DNA of 54,688 nucleotides from Azotobacter beijerinckii. Lineage in GTDB: Bacteria; Pseudomonadota; Gammaproteobacteria; Pseudomonadales; Pseudomonadaceae. Under the pieces are notes generated by a model. It was not told where the DNA came from. It ran no database searches and saw only the letters and a program-made list of their open reading frames with translations. Within the stretch, counting starts at the first letter, position 1, and each line of letters begins with the position of its first letter. Both the position numbers and the translations under genes were made by a program. The DNA lies in contig NZ_FOFJ01000028.1 of NCBI RefSeq assembly GCF_900110885.1, forward strand, positions 1 through 54,688, written 5' to 3'. Below are positions 11,974 to 21,324 of the stretch, piece after piece.

Positions 11974-12756
11974 TCAGACGGGCGCGACCTCGCCGCGGGA
12001 AACGCACTCGCCGAGCCGCCAGAGCGTCCACTCGCCCGGCCGGTGGGCGAGCCAGGTCTCGTTGGCGGTCAGGGGCTCGGTGGCCAGCACCGTCACCACG
12101 TCGTTCGGGGTGGTTTCGGCCTGGAAGTCCACGGTCAGGTCGGCATCCTTCAGCCGCGCCGGACCGAAGGGCGCGCGACGGGTGATCTGCGCCAGCTTGG
12201 TGCTGCAGAAGCTGAACAGCCAGTCGCCGTTGCCCAGCAGGCAGTTGAAGACGCCCTTGCCGCGGTATTCGTTGCAGGCGCCCACCAGGGTCGGCAGCAG
12301 CGTCCAGACGTCGACCGGCTCGGGAAAGGCCTCGCGCAGCCGGTTGAGCAGATCGCAGAAAGCCCGCTCGCTGTCGGTGTCCCCCACCGGCCGGTAGAAC
12401 CCCGCCGGCGGCTGGAAGTCCGCCAGTTGCCCGTTGTGGGCGAAGCACCAGTTGCGGCCCCAGAGTTCTCGCACGAAGGGATGGGTGTTGGCCAGGCAGA
12501 TCCGCCCGACGTTGGCCTGGCGAATATGGCCGATGACCAGCTCGCTCTTGATCGGATAGCGCTGCACCAGCCGGGCCACCTCGGAATCGGCACTCGCCGC
12601 CGGGTCCTGGAACAGCCGCACGCCGCGTCCCTCGTAGAAGGCGATGCCCCAGCCGTCGCGGTGCGGGCCGGTGCGCCCGCCGCGCTGCATCAGGCCGGTG
12701 AAGCTGAAGACGATATCGGTCGGGACGTTGGCACTCATGCCGAGCAGTTCGCACAT
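11974..12756 (-). CDS. Class II glutamine amidotransferase (YafJ-like)
   Basis: This 260-aa protein is a stand-alone Ntn-type glutaminase domain. After removal of Met1 the N-terminal nucleophile is Cys2 (MCELLGMSANVP); the glutamine-binding segments GHIRQAN and FAHNGQL and the GDTDSERAF loop are present. Such proteins release ammonia from glutamine for a partner synthase or act as gamma-glutamyl hydrolases; the partner is not evident. ATG 12756 is chosen so that Cys becomes N-terminal, although the frame is open further upstream. A membrane protein gene lies 34 bases upstream on the same strand, probably in one transcript. Confidence 0.88.
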   Translation of the reverse strand: MCELLGMSANVPTDIVFSFTGLMQRGGRTGPHRDGWGIAFYEGRGVRLFQDPAASADSEVARLVQRYPIKSELVIGHIRQANVGRICLANTHPFVRELWGRNWCFAHNGQLADFQPPAGFYRPVGDTDSERAFCDLLNRLREAFPEPVDVWTLLPTLVGACNEYRGKGVFNCLLGNGDWLFSFCSTKLAQITRRAPFGPARLKDADLTVDFQAETTPNDVVTVLATEPLTANETWLAHRPGEWTLWRLGECVSRGEVAPV

Positions 12757-12790
12757 CGCGGGCCCCCTCGCAGACGCCTGTGGTCCGGTT

Positions 12791-13240
12791 TCAGAGCCGC
12801 GGCTCGACACGCAGGCCCTGCCGCCCCGGGCTCCCGCCGGCCTCGCCGCGGGCCATCAGTTCGCGCACGGTCGGCTCGTCGTCGACCGCCGGGGACACCC
12901 CGGCCCCGCGGCGGCGCCAGAGCACCCAGCGCAGCGCCGCCAGCAGCAGGTACGCAGCCACGGCGATCATCCCGTAGAGCGCCAGATCGGCCACCGCACG
13001 CCAGGCATTGTTACCGACGCCAAACAGCAGGTCGAGGGCGGCGATGGCGACGGCCGGGGCGAACAGTTCCTTGCCCGGATCGACGATGGTCGGGGTCAGC
13101 AGCAGCACCGCCACGATCAGCCGCAAGGGCTCGCGCAACCCGCGCCACATCCAGCGGGTCAGCCGGAACCAGACCAGCAGGCAGCCGAGTGCGGCGATGC
13201 CGTAGACGGCCCAGGCAAGCAGATAGTCGTTCTCGATCAT
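12791..13240 (-). CDS. Hypothetical membrane protein
   Basis: This 149-aa protein has about four predicted transmembrane segments: residues 5-23 (LLAWAVYGIAALGCLLVWF), 36-50, 60-75 and 85-107. These are followed by a hydrophilic tail rich in Arg, Gly and Glu. I do not recognise a named family or catalytic motif. It lies directly upstream of the class II amidotransferase on the same strand and is divergent from ptrB, so the roughly 97 bases at 13241-13337 must hold both promoters. Confidence 0.65.
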   Translation of the reverse strand: MIENDYLLAWAVYGIAALGCLLVWFRLTRWMWRGLREPLRLIVAVLLLTPTIVDPGKELFAPAVAIAALDLLFGVGNNAWRAVADLALYGMIAVAAYLLLAALRWVLWRRRGAGVSPAVDDEPTVRELMARGEAGGSPGRQGLRVEPRL

Positions 13241-13337
13241 GGCGGTGTGAGACTGGCGGAAGGGTGCTTATGATAACGACATTTCCCCGCTGCGGCGCCA
13301 CTGCCGGAAGCCGCGCGGTCGGACGCCAGGAGCCACC

Positions 13338-15383
13338 ATGCCGCAAGCCCCCCTCGCCCGTGTCGGGAACCATCCCGCCGATCCCTACCGCTGGCTGGAG
13401 CAGCGCGACAAGCCGCCGGTGCTCGCCTACCTGGAGGCCGAGAACGCCTACCTGGAGGCCGAGCTCGCGGATGTCGGCGCGCTGCGCGAAACCCTGTTCC
13501 AGGAGATCAAGGGCCGCATTCGCGAAACCGACCTCTCCCTGCCGGTGCCCTGGGGCCCCTACCTGTACTACCAGCGCACCACGGCCGGCGACGAATACCC
13601 GCGCCACTACCGCTGCCCGCGCCCGACGGACGGCTCGCTGCGGACCGACGAGCGATGCGAGGAACTGCTGCTCGACCCCAACGCCCTGGCCGACGGCGGC
13701 TACCTGTCGCTCGGCGCCTTCGAGATCAGCCCCGACCATGCTCGTCTGGCCTACAGCCTGGACACCAGCGGCGACGAGATCTACCGACTGTTCGTCCAGG
13801 AGCTGGACGGCGGCGAGCTCCACGAGCTGCCCTTCGAAGACTGCAACGGCAGCATGACCTGGGCCAACGACAGCGAAACGCTGTTCTTCGCCGAGCTGGA
13901 CGACACCCAGCGCCCGCACAAGCTGTACCGCTACCGGCTCGGCGCCGACGAAGCCGAGCTGGTGTTCAACGAGCCGGACGGGCGCTTCTTCATCCACTGC
14001 TACCGCGCCAGCTCCGAGCGCCAGCTGGTTCTCCTCAGCAACAGCAAGACCACCTGCGAGGCCTGGGTGCTGGACGCCGAGCGCCCAGAGAAAGCCTTCA
14101 TCTGCCTGGCGCCGCGCCAGGAGGGCCACGAGTACTACCCCGACCACGGTCGCATCGACGGCGACTGGGGCTGGCTGATCCGCAGCAACCAGGACGGCAT
14201 CAACTTCGCCGTCTACCAGGCGCCCGAAGGCTCGCCCAGCCGCGAGCACTGGCGGCCGCGGATCGGCCACGACGCAGCGCGAATGATCGAGGACCTCAGC
14301 CTGAATGCCGGCGGCTTCGTTCTCAGCCTGCGCGAGCAGGGCCTGCCGATCGTCGAGGTACACCCGGCCGAGGCCACACCCTATCGCGTCGAGCTGCCGG
14401 ACGCCGCCTACAGCCTGGACGTCCAGGACAGCCTGGAGTTCGACAGCGCGGCGATCCGCCTGCGCTACGAGGCACTCAACCGCCCGTCGCAGATCCGCCA
14501 ACTGAGCCTGGTCGACGGCGCCCAGCAGGTGCTCAAGGAAACCCCGGTGGAAGGCCCGTTCAATGCCGACGACTACCAGAGCCTGCGGCTCTGGGCCGAG
14601 GCCGCGGACGGGGCGCGCATCCCGATCAGCCTGGTCGCCCGCCGCGACACCCTGGGCCGGCCCGCCCCGCTCTACCTCTACGGCTACGGTGCCTATGGCG
14701 AAAGCCTCGACCCCTGGTTCTCGCATGCCCGACTGAGCCTCTTGGAGCGCGGCTTCGTCTTCGCCATCGCCCACGTGCGCGGCGGCGGCGAGCTAGGCGA
14801 GGCCTGGTATCGCGCCGGCAGGCTGGAGCACAAGGAAAACACCTTCGGCGACTTCATCGCCGTGGCCGAACACCTGATCGCCCAGGGCTTTACCTCTGCC
14901 GACCGCCTGGCGATCAGCGGCGGCAGCGCCGGCGGCCTGCTGATCGGCGCCGTACTCAACCGGCGCCCGGAGCTGTTCGCCGCGGCGATCGCCGAGGTGC
15001 CCTTCGTCGACGTGCTGAACACCATGCACAATCCCGAGCTGCCGCTGACCGTCACCGAATACGACGAGTGGGGCGACCCGCACGATCCCGAGGTCCATGC
15101 GCGGATCAAGGCCTACGCGCCCTACGAGAACGTGCGCGCCCAGGCCTACCCGGCGATCCTCGCGGTGGCCGGCTATCACGACAGCCGGGTGCAGTATTGG
15201 GAAGCGGCGAAATGGGTCGCCAAGCTGCGCGCCAGCCGAACCGACGACAACCTGCTGCTGCTGAAGACCGAGTTCGGCGCCGGCCATGGTGGCATGAGCG
15301 GGCGCTACCAGGCGCTGAAGGACGTGGCCCTGGAATATGCCTTCCTGCTCAAGGTGCTGGGTCTGGCCGACAGCCAGCGCTGA
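13338..15383 (+). CDS. ptrB: Oligopeptidase B (S9A serine peptidase)
   Basis: This 681-aa protein has the prolyl-oligopeptidase layout: a seven-bladed propeller (about residues 70-400) capping a C-terminal alpha/beta hydrolase. The nucleophile is Ser530 in GGSAGG, the catalytic His is in the GAGHGGMSGRY segment near the C-terminus, and the S9A signature GYGAYG and HVRGGGELG are present. Oligopeptidase B cleaves short peptides after Lys or Arg in the cytoplasm. ATG 13338 follows cagGAGccacc. It is a single gene convergent with the bacteriohemerythrin gene. Confidence 0.92.
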   Translation: MPQAPLARVGNHPADPYRWLEQRDKPPVLAYLEAENAYLEAELADVGALRETLFQEIKGRIRETDLSLPVPWGPYLYYQRTTAGDEYPRHYRCPRPTDGSLRTDERCEELLLDPNALADGGYLSLGAFEISPDHARLAYSLDTSGDEIYRLFVQELDGGELHELPFEDCNGSMTWANDSETLFFAELDDTQRPHKLYRYRLGADEAELVFNEPDGRFFIHCYRASSERQLVLLSNSKTTCEAWVLDAERPEKAFICLAPRQEGHEYYPDHGRIDGDWGWLIRSNQDGINFAVYQAPEGSPSREHWRPRIGHDAARMIEDLSLNAGGFVLSLREQGLPIVEVHPAEATPYRVELPDAAYSLDVQDSLEFDSAAIRLRYEALNRPSQIRQLSLVDGAQQVLKETPVEGPFNADDYQSLRLWAEAADGARIPISLVARRDTLGRPAPLYLYGYGAYGESLDPWFSHARLSLLERGFVFAIAHVRGGGELGEAWYRAGRLEHKENTFGDFIAVAEHLIAQGFTSADRLAISGGSAGGLLIGAVLNRRPELFAAAIAEVPFVDVLNTMHNPELPLTVTEYDEWGDPHDPEVHARIKAYAPYENVRAQAYPAILAVAGYHDSRVQYWEAAKWVAKLRASRTDDNLLLLKTEFGAGHGGMSGRYQALKDVALEYAFLLKVLGLADSQR

Positions 15384-15426
15384 GGGTCGCGCCAGGACGC
15401 CCTCGCGCCGCCGGGCGCCTCGCCGC

Positions 15427-15873
15427 TTAGAAGAACTTGGCCAGCATCCGGGCGACGAAGCCGCCCTCCAGGCTGCGCTTCACATCGCTCACGTAGTGCT
15501 TGTCGTCGCGCTTGATGTGGTTGGTCAGCCACAGGCCGATATCGCCTCGCACTTCCCGTGCCAGGCGGATTGGGTCCTCACCCTTCTCGAAGCGCGCACC
15601 GTAGGCGTGGGCGCGCTCCTTGAAGCGCTCGTGCACCTGGTGATGGGCCTCGAGCAGCGGATAGCCGGCCTTTTCCATCAGGCTTTCCTCGAAGGTGTTG
15701 TGGGAAATGGAGTAGTCGATGATCGCCTTGATCACCCGCTCGATTTCCTCGACCGACTTGCAGGCAATCGCCCGGTCGATCTCGTTCAGGTAGTCGAAAA
15801 TGTGCTTGTGCTGATCGTCGATGATCGCGATGCCGGTTTCGAACTCGGCCGTCCAGGTAATGTTGTAAGCCAT
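15427..15873 (-). CDS. Bacteriohemerythrin
   Basis: This 148-aa four-helix protein binds O2 at a non-heme di-iron site. All expected ligands are present with canonical spacing: H22 (DDQHKH), H58 and E62 (SHNTFEE), H77 and H81 (HHQVH), and H119 with D124 (HIKRDD). Single-domain bacteriohemerythrins store or deliver oxygen or help scavenge it under microaerobic conditions. It converges on ptrB. The upstream region contains a short palindrome (atggcattttgccat, 15949-15963) of unknown meaning. Confidence 0.93.
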   Translation of the reverse strand: MAYNITWTAEFETGIAIIDDQHKHIFDYLNEIDRAIACKSVEEIERVIKAIIDYSISHNTFEESLMEKAGYPLLEAHHQVHERFKERAHAYGARFEKGEDPIRLAREVRGDIGLWLTNHIKRDDKHYVSDVKRSLEGGFVARMLAKFF

Positions 15874-16091
15874 TTTTGCACGTACCTCGGCAAGACAAGA
15901 AAACAGTCAATAACGCCTGCCGAAACGCTGCAATTCACATGCCCTGTCATGGCATTTTGCCATACAACGAAGAATGGCCGATCTGGAAAGATTTCTTGAC
16001 GCCCAAGCCGCTGCCTCGCAGATTGCGGCTGGGGTAAAGATTACATGGACGTACCGATTTGTAATGAACCTCACAAAATCGAACATTTTTC

Positions 16092-17330
16092 TCAGGGTTG
16101 CTTCTCGATCGCCAGCAGCGGCGTATCCAGCACCTGCGACTTGCCACCCATGAGGTTTTCGCTGATCGCGATGAAGTCGTCGGTACCGGCCCGCTCCATG
16201 CGCATCAGCCCCCGCACCACATCGTCCAGCGAATGGCGATTCTCGCTGCGCGTGCGGATTTCCCCGTCGAGCTGCTGCAGCAGGAGCACGGCACGGGCGG
16301 TTTCCGCGCCGCTGACACGCTCGCCGCGCAGACTCTGGACCTTGCGACTCCAGTCGGCCAGGTGCTGAGCAACCCTCTCGTAGCGATCCTGGCCGAGTCC
16401 GCCGGCGCGGCGCAGCAGCTCGATGGCGTAGTACTCGGCCAGCCCCTCGCTGATCCAGTCGCTTTCGTCGACATCGTGAATCCGGGCGAACACGTGCACC
16501 AGTTCGTGCAACAGGGAACTGGTGCCGTTTTCGCTGACCAGCGGACGGTCGGCGTGCATGTACAGGGAGTTGGGCGCCGACAAGCCGCCGCGCCACATCG
16601 GATCGCCGGCACCGACCACCAGCAGCTTGCCCGGCTCGCGCAGGAACACCGCCTGGTATTCGTCCCAGACGAAGGTCAGCAGGGTCAGGATGTCCATCCG
16701 CCGCACGCCCTCGCCGAGCGGCGCCGCCACGCTGACCTCGGTGTCGCCCAGGGTGGCACGCCGCACGCCGAGCCGGCCGGCGAGCAACCAGCCGGTCGGC
16801 CGGTCGAACAGCCGCGCCGGACTGTCGATGCGGAAACGGTTCTTGCCGATGCGCGGCCAGCCGGTTTCGACGCTTTTCCAGCCCTCGGGTAGCTCGAACT
16901 CCAGGCGTGCCACCAGCTCCACGCCGTCCTGCTGCTCCAGATGGGCGCTGGGCACCAAGTCGTCGCCGCGCAGCAGCGCCCAGTGCTCGGTCATCCGCGC
17001 ATCGAAGCGCCCGGAGGCGCGCACGTGGTCGACCCGCATCCGGTAGCTCAGACTGCTCTTGCCCTCCCCCGGCCGCCAGGTACCGGTGCCGGGCGACTCC
17101 TGCTGCCACTGCCCGTCGGCCTGGAAATCGCTGTAGCGGCCCTGCTCACCCAGCTCGAAGCGCAGGCTGCGAACCGCGCTGCCCTGCTCCAGGGTCAGAC
17201 GCACCTCGGCCTGGTCGCTCTGCGGCAGAAAGCGCACGTGGTAGTCCAGATCGACCTTGTTCGCCGCCCAGGAGGGGGCGGCCGCGACCAGCAGGACGGC
17301 GCAGAACGGCAGGTTCGGGCGGGCAGGCAT
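16092..17330 (-). CDS. Secreted M61-like zinc metallopeptidase
   Basis: This 412-aa protein starts with a Sec signal peptide (hydrophobic residues 6-18, probable cut after SWA-A near residue 22). A beta-rich N-terminal domain is followed by a gluzincin core. The zinc motif is H275-E276-L-V-H279, and E295 in SDWISEGLAEYY is the likely third ligand. It resembles glycyl aminopeptidase (M61) and related M1-type proteins, but a PDZ domain is missing. The site appears complete, so activity in the periplasm is expected; the substrate is unknown. It is monocistronic between the hemerythrin and ycgN-type genes. Confidence 0.75.
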   Translation of the reverse strand: MPARPNLPFCAVLLVAAAPSWAANKVDLDYHVRFLPQSDQAEVRLTLEQGSAVRSLRFELGEQGRYSDFQADGQWQQESPGTGTWRPGEGKSSLSYRMRVDHVRASGRFDARMTEHWALLRGDDLVPSAHLEQQDGVELVARLEFELPEGWKSVETGWPRIGKNRFRIDSPARLFDRPTGWLLAGRLGVRRATLGDTEVSVAAPLGEGVRRMDILTLLTFVWDEYQAVFLREPGKLLVVGAGDPMWRGGLSAPNSLYMHADRPLVSENGTSSLLHELVHVFARIHDVDESDWISEGLAEYYAIELLRRAGGLGQDRYERVAQHLADWSRKVQSLRGERVSGAETARAVLLLQQLDGEIRTRSENRHSLDDVVRGLMRMERAGTDDFIAISENLMGGKSQVLDTPLLAIEKQP

Positions 17331-17432
17331 GGGAAAGCTCCTTGGCGGGACGGACGGGGCAAGTGTGCCGCCTGGCCGGGCGCGGAGGGAAGCGTCGCAG
17401 CGGGTCGGCCCTCGAGCCCGCCGGTCGCCGGC

Positions 17433-17882
17433 TCAGCCGGCGCGAAAGATCAGGTAGTCCTCCCAGTCGTCCTCGGACACCGTGGTTTCGCTGAGCATGC
17501 GCCCGGCCTGGGAGATCCGCTCGCGATGGACCGCCTGGGGATCGTCGCAGACCAGCGGATGCCAGAGCGGCAGGTCCTGCCCCTCGGCGACCAGCCGATA
17601 GGCACAGGTCGGCGGCAGCCACTGGAATGCGCCGGCCTGGGCCGGAGTGAGCTGGATGCAGTCTGGAACCGAGCGGCGACGGTTGGCATAGTCGCGGCAG
17701 CGGCAGGTTTCCAGGTCGAGCAGGCGGCAGGCGATGCGCGTGTAGTAGACGCCGCCGTCCTCCTCGTCCTCGAGTTTCTGCAGGCAGCACAGGCCGCAAC
17801 CGTCGCACAGCGACTCCCACTCCGCGGAGTCGAGCTGGTCGAGGGTCTTGCGCTTCCAGAAGGGTTCGACTTTCGCCGCCAT
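17433..17882 (-). CDS. YcgN-type cysteine cluster protein (UPF0260)
   Basis: This 149-aa protein has the UPF0260 Cys cluster, [12 protein letters not shown] near residue 26, followed by [19 protein letters not shown], consistent with a bound metal or iron-sulfur centre. Its function is unknown. ATG 17882 ([14 protein letters not shown]) matches the family N-terminus; the frame is also open from a GTG at 17897. In pseudomonads this gene lies beside the ycgL-type gene and rnd, as here. Confidence 0.85.
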   Translation of the reverse strand: MAAKVEPFWKRKTLDQLDSAEWESLCDGCGLCCLQKLEDEEDGGVYYTRIACRLLDLETCRCRDYANRRRSVPDCIQLTPAQAGAFQWLPPTCAYRLVAEGQDLPLWHPLVCDDPQAVHRERISQAGRMLSETTVSEDDWEDYLIFRAG

Positions 17883-17974
17883 GGGAACTACCGCCACCGT
17901 GAAAAGGGGGGAAGTCTAGCCAGTACCGGAGATCCGGCCAAGACCGGACGGCGTCGAGCGGTCGGGTAGCGCCC

Positions 17975-18274
17975 TCAGAGCGGGTCGTTCAGCCGCAACA
18001 GCTCGTCCGGCAGGTGCTCGATGTAGTCGTCCACCTCATCCGGTGGCGGCATCTGCAGGTGGTAGCCCTGCTTTCCGAGGTTCTCCAATACCTTGTGGAT
18101 ATCCTCGCGCGCGAGGGTCCGCTCGGGCGAGAGCACCAAGTCGAAAGCGTGCTGCGGCGTGCCGAAAGCCGCCAGCAGGGCTTCGGGCACCCGCTCCAGG
18201 GCGTCCCTCCTCTCCACGTAGAGATACATTTCCCGACGCCGCGGACTCTTGTAGATGGAACAGATGCACTTCAT
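17975..18274 (-). CDS. YcgL domain-containing protein
   Basis: This 99-aa protein carries the YcgL signature [10 protein letters not shown]...[11 protein letters not shown] at the N-terminus and the conserved HLPDELL segment near its end. YcgL proteins are small alpha/beta proteins of unknown function that are almost always encoded next to RNase D. Its ATG (18274) overlaps the rnd stop codon by 4 bases, so it is translationally coupled to rnd. Confidence 0.9.
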   Translation of the reverse strand: MKCICSIYKSPRRREMYLYVERRDALERVPEALLAAFGTPQHAFDLVLSPERTLAREDIHKVLENLGKQGYHLQMPPPDEVDDYIEHLPDELLRLNDPL

Positions 18275-19398
18275 GGTCGTTCTCCGCCGAGGCAGTCGAG
18301 CAGGGCCTGGCCCAGACGCTCGCGGCGCCAGCCGCGCAGCGTATCGGGCAGCCGGTAGGGGCCGTTGGGGAAGCCGCTTTTCAGCAGGGCTTCGAGAATC
18401 TTCTTGCGCAGTGCCAGCTCCGGAGCAATCTGCAGGCGTGCGGCCTCGGCCTGGCCGAACGCCCGCAGCTTCTTGAGCAGCGCCGAGGCCTCCATCGGCA
18501 GCGGCTCGGGCAACGGCTCCGGCCAGCTCTCCGGCGGCGTGGCGCCGCTTTCCGCGATCAGCCGGAGCAGGGTCTCGCCATCCTGGCGCACCGTGCGCGG
18601 GTGCATGTCTTCGATCCGCCCGAGACCGACCAGATCGGTCGGCTGAAAGCGCGCCAGCGGCCACAGGCTGTTCTCGCGCAGGATACGGTTGCGCGGCTGG
18701 TCGCGCCGGCGCGCCTCGCGCTCGCGCCAGGCATACAGCTCGCGCAGCACGGCGAGCTGCTGGCGGCTCAGCTTCCAGGCCAGCCGTCCCTCGCGGTAAA
18801 GCTCCTCGGGCGCCACCTCGCGGCGCAGGTTGGCGACCAGCTCGGTGCCGTCCTCCAGGGTCCAGGCGCGCTTGTCCTCCGGCAACCGCTCGACCAGCGC
18901 GACATAGAGCTCCGCCAAGTGCACCGCGTCCTCGGCGGCATAGCGGATCTGCAGCTCGCTCAAGGGGCGCTGCAACCAGTCGGAACGGGTCTCGCCCTTG
19001 GGCAGCTCGATGCCCAGCACCGCCTGGACCAACCGGGAGTAGCCCATGGAAAAGCCCAGGTCGAGGTAAGCGGCGGCCAGTTGGGTGTCGAACAGCGGCT
19101 GCGGCAGGCTGCCGGTCAGGCGCAGCAGCACCTCCAGGTCCTCGCTGCAGGCATGCAGCACCTTGACCACCGCCGGGTCCTCCAGCAGCCCGGCCAACGG
19201 CCGCCAGTCGCCGATGGTCAACGGGTCGACCAGGTAGGCGCTGCGGCCATCGCCGACCTGCACCAGGCCGGTCTGCGGATAGAAGGTGTCGACCCGCACG
19301 AACTCGGTATCGAGGGCGACGAAGGGCAACTGCCGCCAGCTCGCGCAATGGCTGGCAAGGCTCGCGTCGTCGCGGATCCAATGAATATCGATGGCCAC
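18271..19398 (-). CDS. rnd: Ribonuclease D
   Basis: This 375-aa protein has an N-terminal DEDD exonuclease domain ([16 protein letters not shown] at Exo [10 protein letters not shown] at Exo II; Y-x-x-x-D in [11 protein letters not shown] at Exo III) followed by tandem HRDC-type domains. RNase D trims the 3' ends of tRNA precursors. The start is GTG 19398, preceded by aaggag, which gives the family N-terminus M-A-I-D-I-H-W; the frame is open for a further 110 codons upstream without homology. Its stop overlaps the ycgL-type start. Confidence 0.92.
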   Translation of the reverse strand: MAIDIHWIRDDASLASHCASWRQLPFVALDTEFVRVDTFYPQTGLVQVGDGRSAYLVDPLTIGDWRPLAGLLEDPAVVKVLHACSEDLEVLLRLTGSLPQPLFDTQLAAAYLDLGFSMGYSRLVQAVLGIELPKGETRSDWLQRPLSELQIRYAAEDAVHLAELYVALVERLPEDKRAWTLEDGTELVANLRREVAPEELYREGRLAWKLSRQQLAVLRELYAWREREARRRDQPRNRILRENSLWPLARFQPTDLVGLGRIEDMHPRTVRQDGETLLRLIAESGATPPESWPEPLPEPLPMEASALLKKLRAFGQAEAARLQIAPELALRKKILEALLKSGFPNGPYRLPDTLRGWRRERLGQALLDCLGGERP

Positions 19399-19660
19399 GA
19401 AGGCTCCTTGTTGACTGGCCGCAGCAACAGCGCAGCGCACGGACGGTGGCGGGGCGAACCCGGCGTCGGACACGGCTGGCGCGGCAGCATCCATACTGTG
19501 AAATACGGCGCACGGTCGCCAGAGGACATGCAGTATATCCAGCGCTCCGGGCCCGGCCAAACGGCATCGGCGCTCACCCCGAACGGCTTGGCGTTTTCCG
19601 CGGCGGACCGCAGACTCGCAGCCTCCGGAAACTCCCCCACCGAACGACAAGGAGCCCCCC

Positions 19661-20515
19661 ATGTCCCACGCGCAATTGCTCAGCCCCGCCCAACTGGCGG
19701 CCCGCCTCGACCAGCCGGACCTGCGCATCCTCGACTGCCGCTTTGCCCTCGAAGACCCGGCCTACGGCGCGCGCAGCTACGCCCAGGAGCACATCCCCGG
19801 CGCCCGCTTCGCCGACCTGGAACGCGACCTCTCCGGCCCGGTACAGAAGGGCGTAACCGGCCGCCATCCGCTGCCCGATCCGCTCCTGCTGGTCGAACGC
19901 CTGCGCGCCTGGGGCATCGACAACGCCAGCCCGGTGGTGCTCTACGACGACGGCCCCGGCGCCTTCGCCGCCCGTGCCTGGTGGCTGCTCGCCTGGCTCG
20001 GCAAGCACGACGGCGTGTTTATCCTCGACGGCGGCCTGAACGCTTGGCGCGCCGCCGGCCTGCCGCTGACCGCCGAGCTGCCCGCCCCGGCCGCCGGCAC
20101 CTTCCAGGGCCAGCCCGATCCCGACCTGCTGGTGGAGGCGCAGCACCTCCTGGCGCGCCTCGGCGATGTGCGACTGACCCTGCTCGACGCCCGCGCCCTG
20201 CCCCGTTTCCGCGGCGAGGTGGAGCCCCTCGACCCGGTCGCCGGGCACATCCCCGGCGCCCACTGCGCGCCCTTCACCGAAAACCTCGGCGCCGACGGCC
20301 GCTTCCTGCCGGCCGAGCAGTTGCGCGAGCGCTTCGCCAACCTTCTCGGCGAACGCCCCCCCCAGCAACTGGTCGCCTATTGCGGCTCGGGTGTCACCGC
20401 CTGCCACAACCTGTTCGCCCTGAGCCTCGCCGGCTACCCGCTGGCACCACTCTACGCCGGCTCCTGGAGCGAGTGGCTGACCGATCACTCCAGACCCATC
20501 GCCACGGGGGATTGA
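19661..20515 (+). CDS. Sulfurtransferase (SseA/3-mercaptopyruvate type)
   Basis: This 284-aa protein has two rhodanese domains. The inactive N-terminal domain starts LLSPAQLAARLDQPDLRILD; the catalytic domain has the active-site Cys241 in CGSGVTACHN. The CGSGVTA loop fits 3-mercaptopyruvate sulfurtransferases better than thiosulfate sulfurtransferases, which have CRxGx[R/T]. It would move sulfane sulfur to thiol or cyanide acceptors in the cytoplasm. ATG 19661 follows caaggagcc. A 17-bp perfect hairpin lies just downstream (20531-20570), probably its terminator or an mRNA stabiliser. Confidence 0.87.
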   Translation: MSHAQLLSPAQLAARLDQPDLRILDCRFALEDPAYGARSYAQEHIPGARFADLERDLSGPVQKGVTGRHPLPDPLLLVERLRAWGIDNASPVVLYDDGPGAFAARAWWLLAWLGKHDGVFILDGGLNAWRAAGLPLTAELPAPAAGTFQGQPDPDLLVEAQHLLARLGDVRLTLLDARALPRFRGEVEPLDPVAGHIPGAHCAPFTENLGADGRFLPAEQLRERFANLLGERPPQQLVAYCGSGVTACHNLFALSLAGYPLAPLYAGSWSEWLTDHSRPIATGD

Positions 20516-20530
20516 GCCGTCCCGTCGGGA

Positions 20531-20570
20531 GCCATATAGCGGCCGGTCTAAGCACCGGCCGCTATATGGC
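20531..20570. repeat. 17-bp perfect inverted repeat with 6-base loop
   Basis: The stem gccatatagcggccggt (20531-20547) pairs perfectly with 20554-20570 around the loop ctaagc. It lies 15 bases after the sulfurtransferase stop codon. No T-run follows directly, so it is not a standard intrinsic terminator. It could block 3' exonucleases, act as a bidirectional terminator, or be a protein-binding palindrome. I found no second copy in the window. Confidence 0.85.
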
Positions 20571-20754
20571 CCGGAAAAGCCCAAGTGGAAATAATTTAAA
20601 AACAGTAATTTACAGCCCAAAGATCGCACTAGACTTCAACTCAAGCGGTCGGCGGAGCACCTCGAGGCTCCACACCCGCTTCCAGCGAGGCGCTTCATCC
20701 GGACCGATAATTCTTCCAAAGCCCCGCCGGACACCTTTCCTTGCGAGATCCACC

Positions 20755-21234
20755 ATGGGCATTGCAGCCAGCGAACTGAGCAAGCATGTGATCCGCCCGA
20801 CCCTGTTCTACCTCGGGCGCTCCTCCGATGCCGCCGAAGCCCTGCTGCTGGGCATCGCGGCCACCCAGTCGGCGCTGGGCGCAGCCCTGCACCGGCACCA
20901 CGGCCACGGTCTCTACGGCATCCGCGAAGCCAGCCACCTGCAGCTCTGGGACCGCTACCTGGCCCTGAACCCGGACCTGGCCAGCCATGTCCGCGGCCTG
21001 GCCAGCCAGCATGCCTTCCTGATTTCGCCGCACCTGGAGCTGACGGTCAACCTGCGCTACGCCACCGCCATCGCCTGGCTGCTGGTGGAGGCGCAGCAAC
21101 TGCCCCTGCCCAGCGCCGACGACCTGCCGGGACAAGCGCGGATCTGGGGTCGCGTATTCCATCCCGGCGGCCGGCCCGAGGAGTTCCTCGACGCCTGGCA
21201 GCGCTGCGTCGCCGGCGCCATCCAGAACGCCTGA
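20755..21234 (+). CDS. Conserved-type hypothetical protein (159 aa)
   Basis: This 159-aa, mostly helical protein starts at ATG 20755 (MGIAASELSKHVIRPTLFYL). It contains a His-rich turn HRHHGHGLYGIREASHLQLW around residues 45-65 and no signal peptide or membrane segment. The layout (LLGIAATQSALG, LASQHAFLI, RYATAIAWLLVE) looks like an ordered globular helical protein, possibly with a phage-structural flavour. I cannot name a family. It is flanked by the hairpin at 20531 and the copper-type Cys-rich gene. Confidence 0.65.
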   Translation: MGIAASELSKHVIRPTLFYLGRSSDAAEALLLGIAATQSALGAALHRHHGHGLYGIREASHLQLWDRYLALNPDLASHVRGLASQHAFLISPHLELTVNLRYATAIAWLLVEAQQLPLPSADDLPGQARIWGRVFHPGGRPEEFLDAWQRCVAGAIQNA

Positions 21235-21324
21235 AGCGCTATGGCCGTCCGTCACCTGCCCATGAACCCGGCGCCGGACTGCTGGTCGATTTTTGGGTAG
21301 GGTCAGCGCAGCGAGGAGGTAGCC

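Noticed and set aside
15949..15963. Palindrome atggcattttgccat upstream of the bacteriohemerythrin gene as an Anr/Fnr or sigma-54 site
   Set aside because: It does not fit the TTGAT-N4-ATCAA Anr box or the -24/-12 pattern.
18043..21234. 1063-codon open frame on the forward strand over rnd and the sulfurtransferase region
   Set aside because: It crosses several genes, and its translation is low-complexity and Arg/Pro-rich. Only its last 159 codons (from 20755) look like a real protein.
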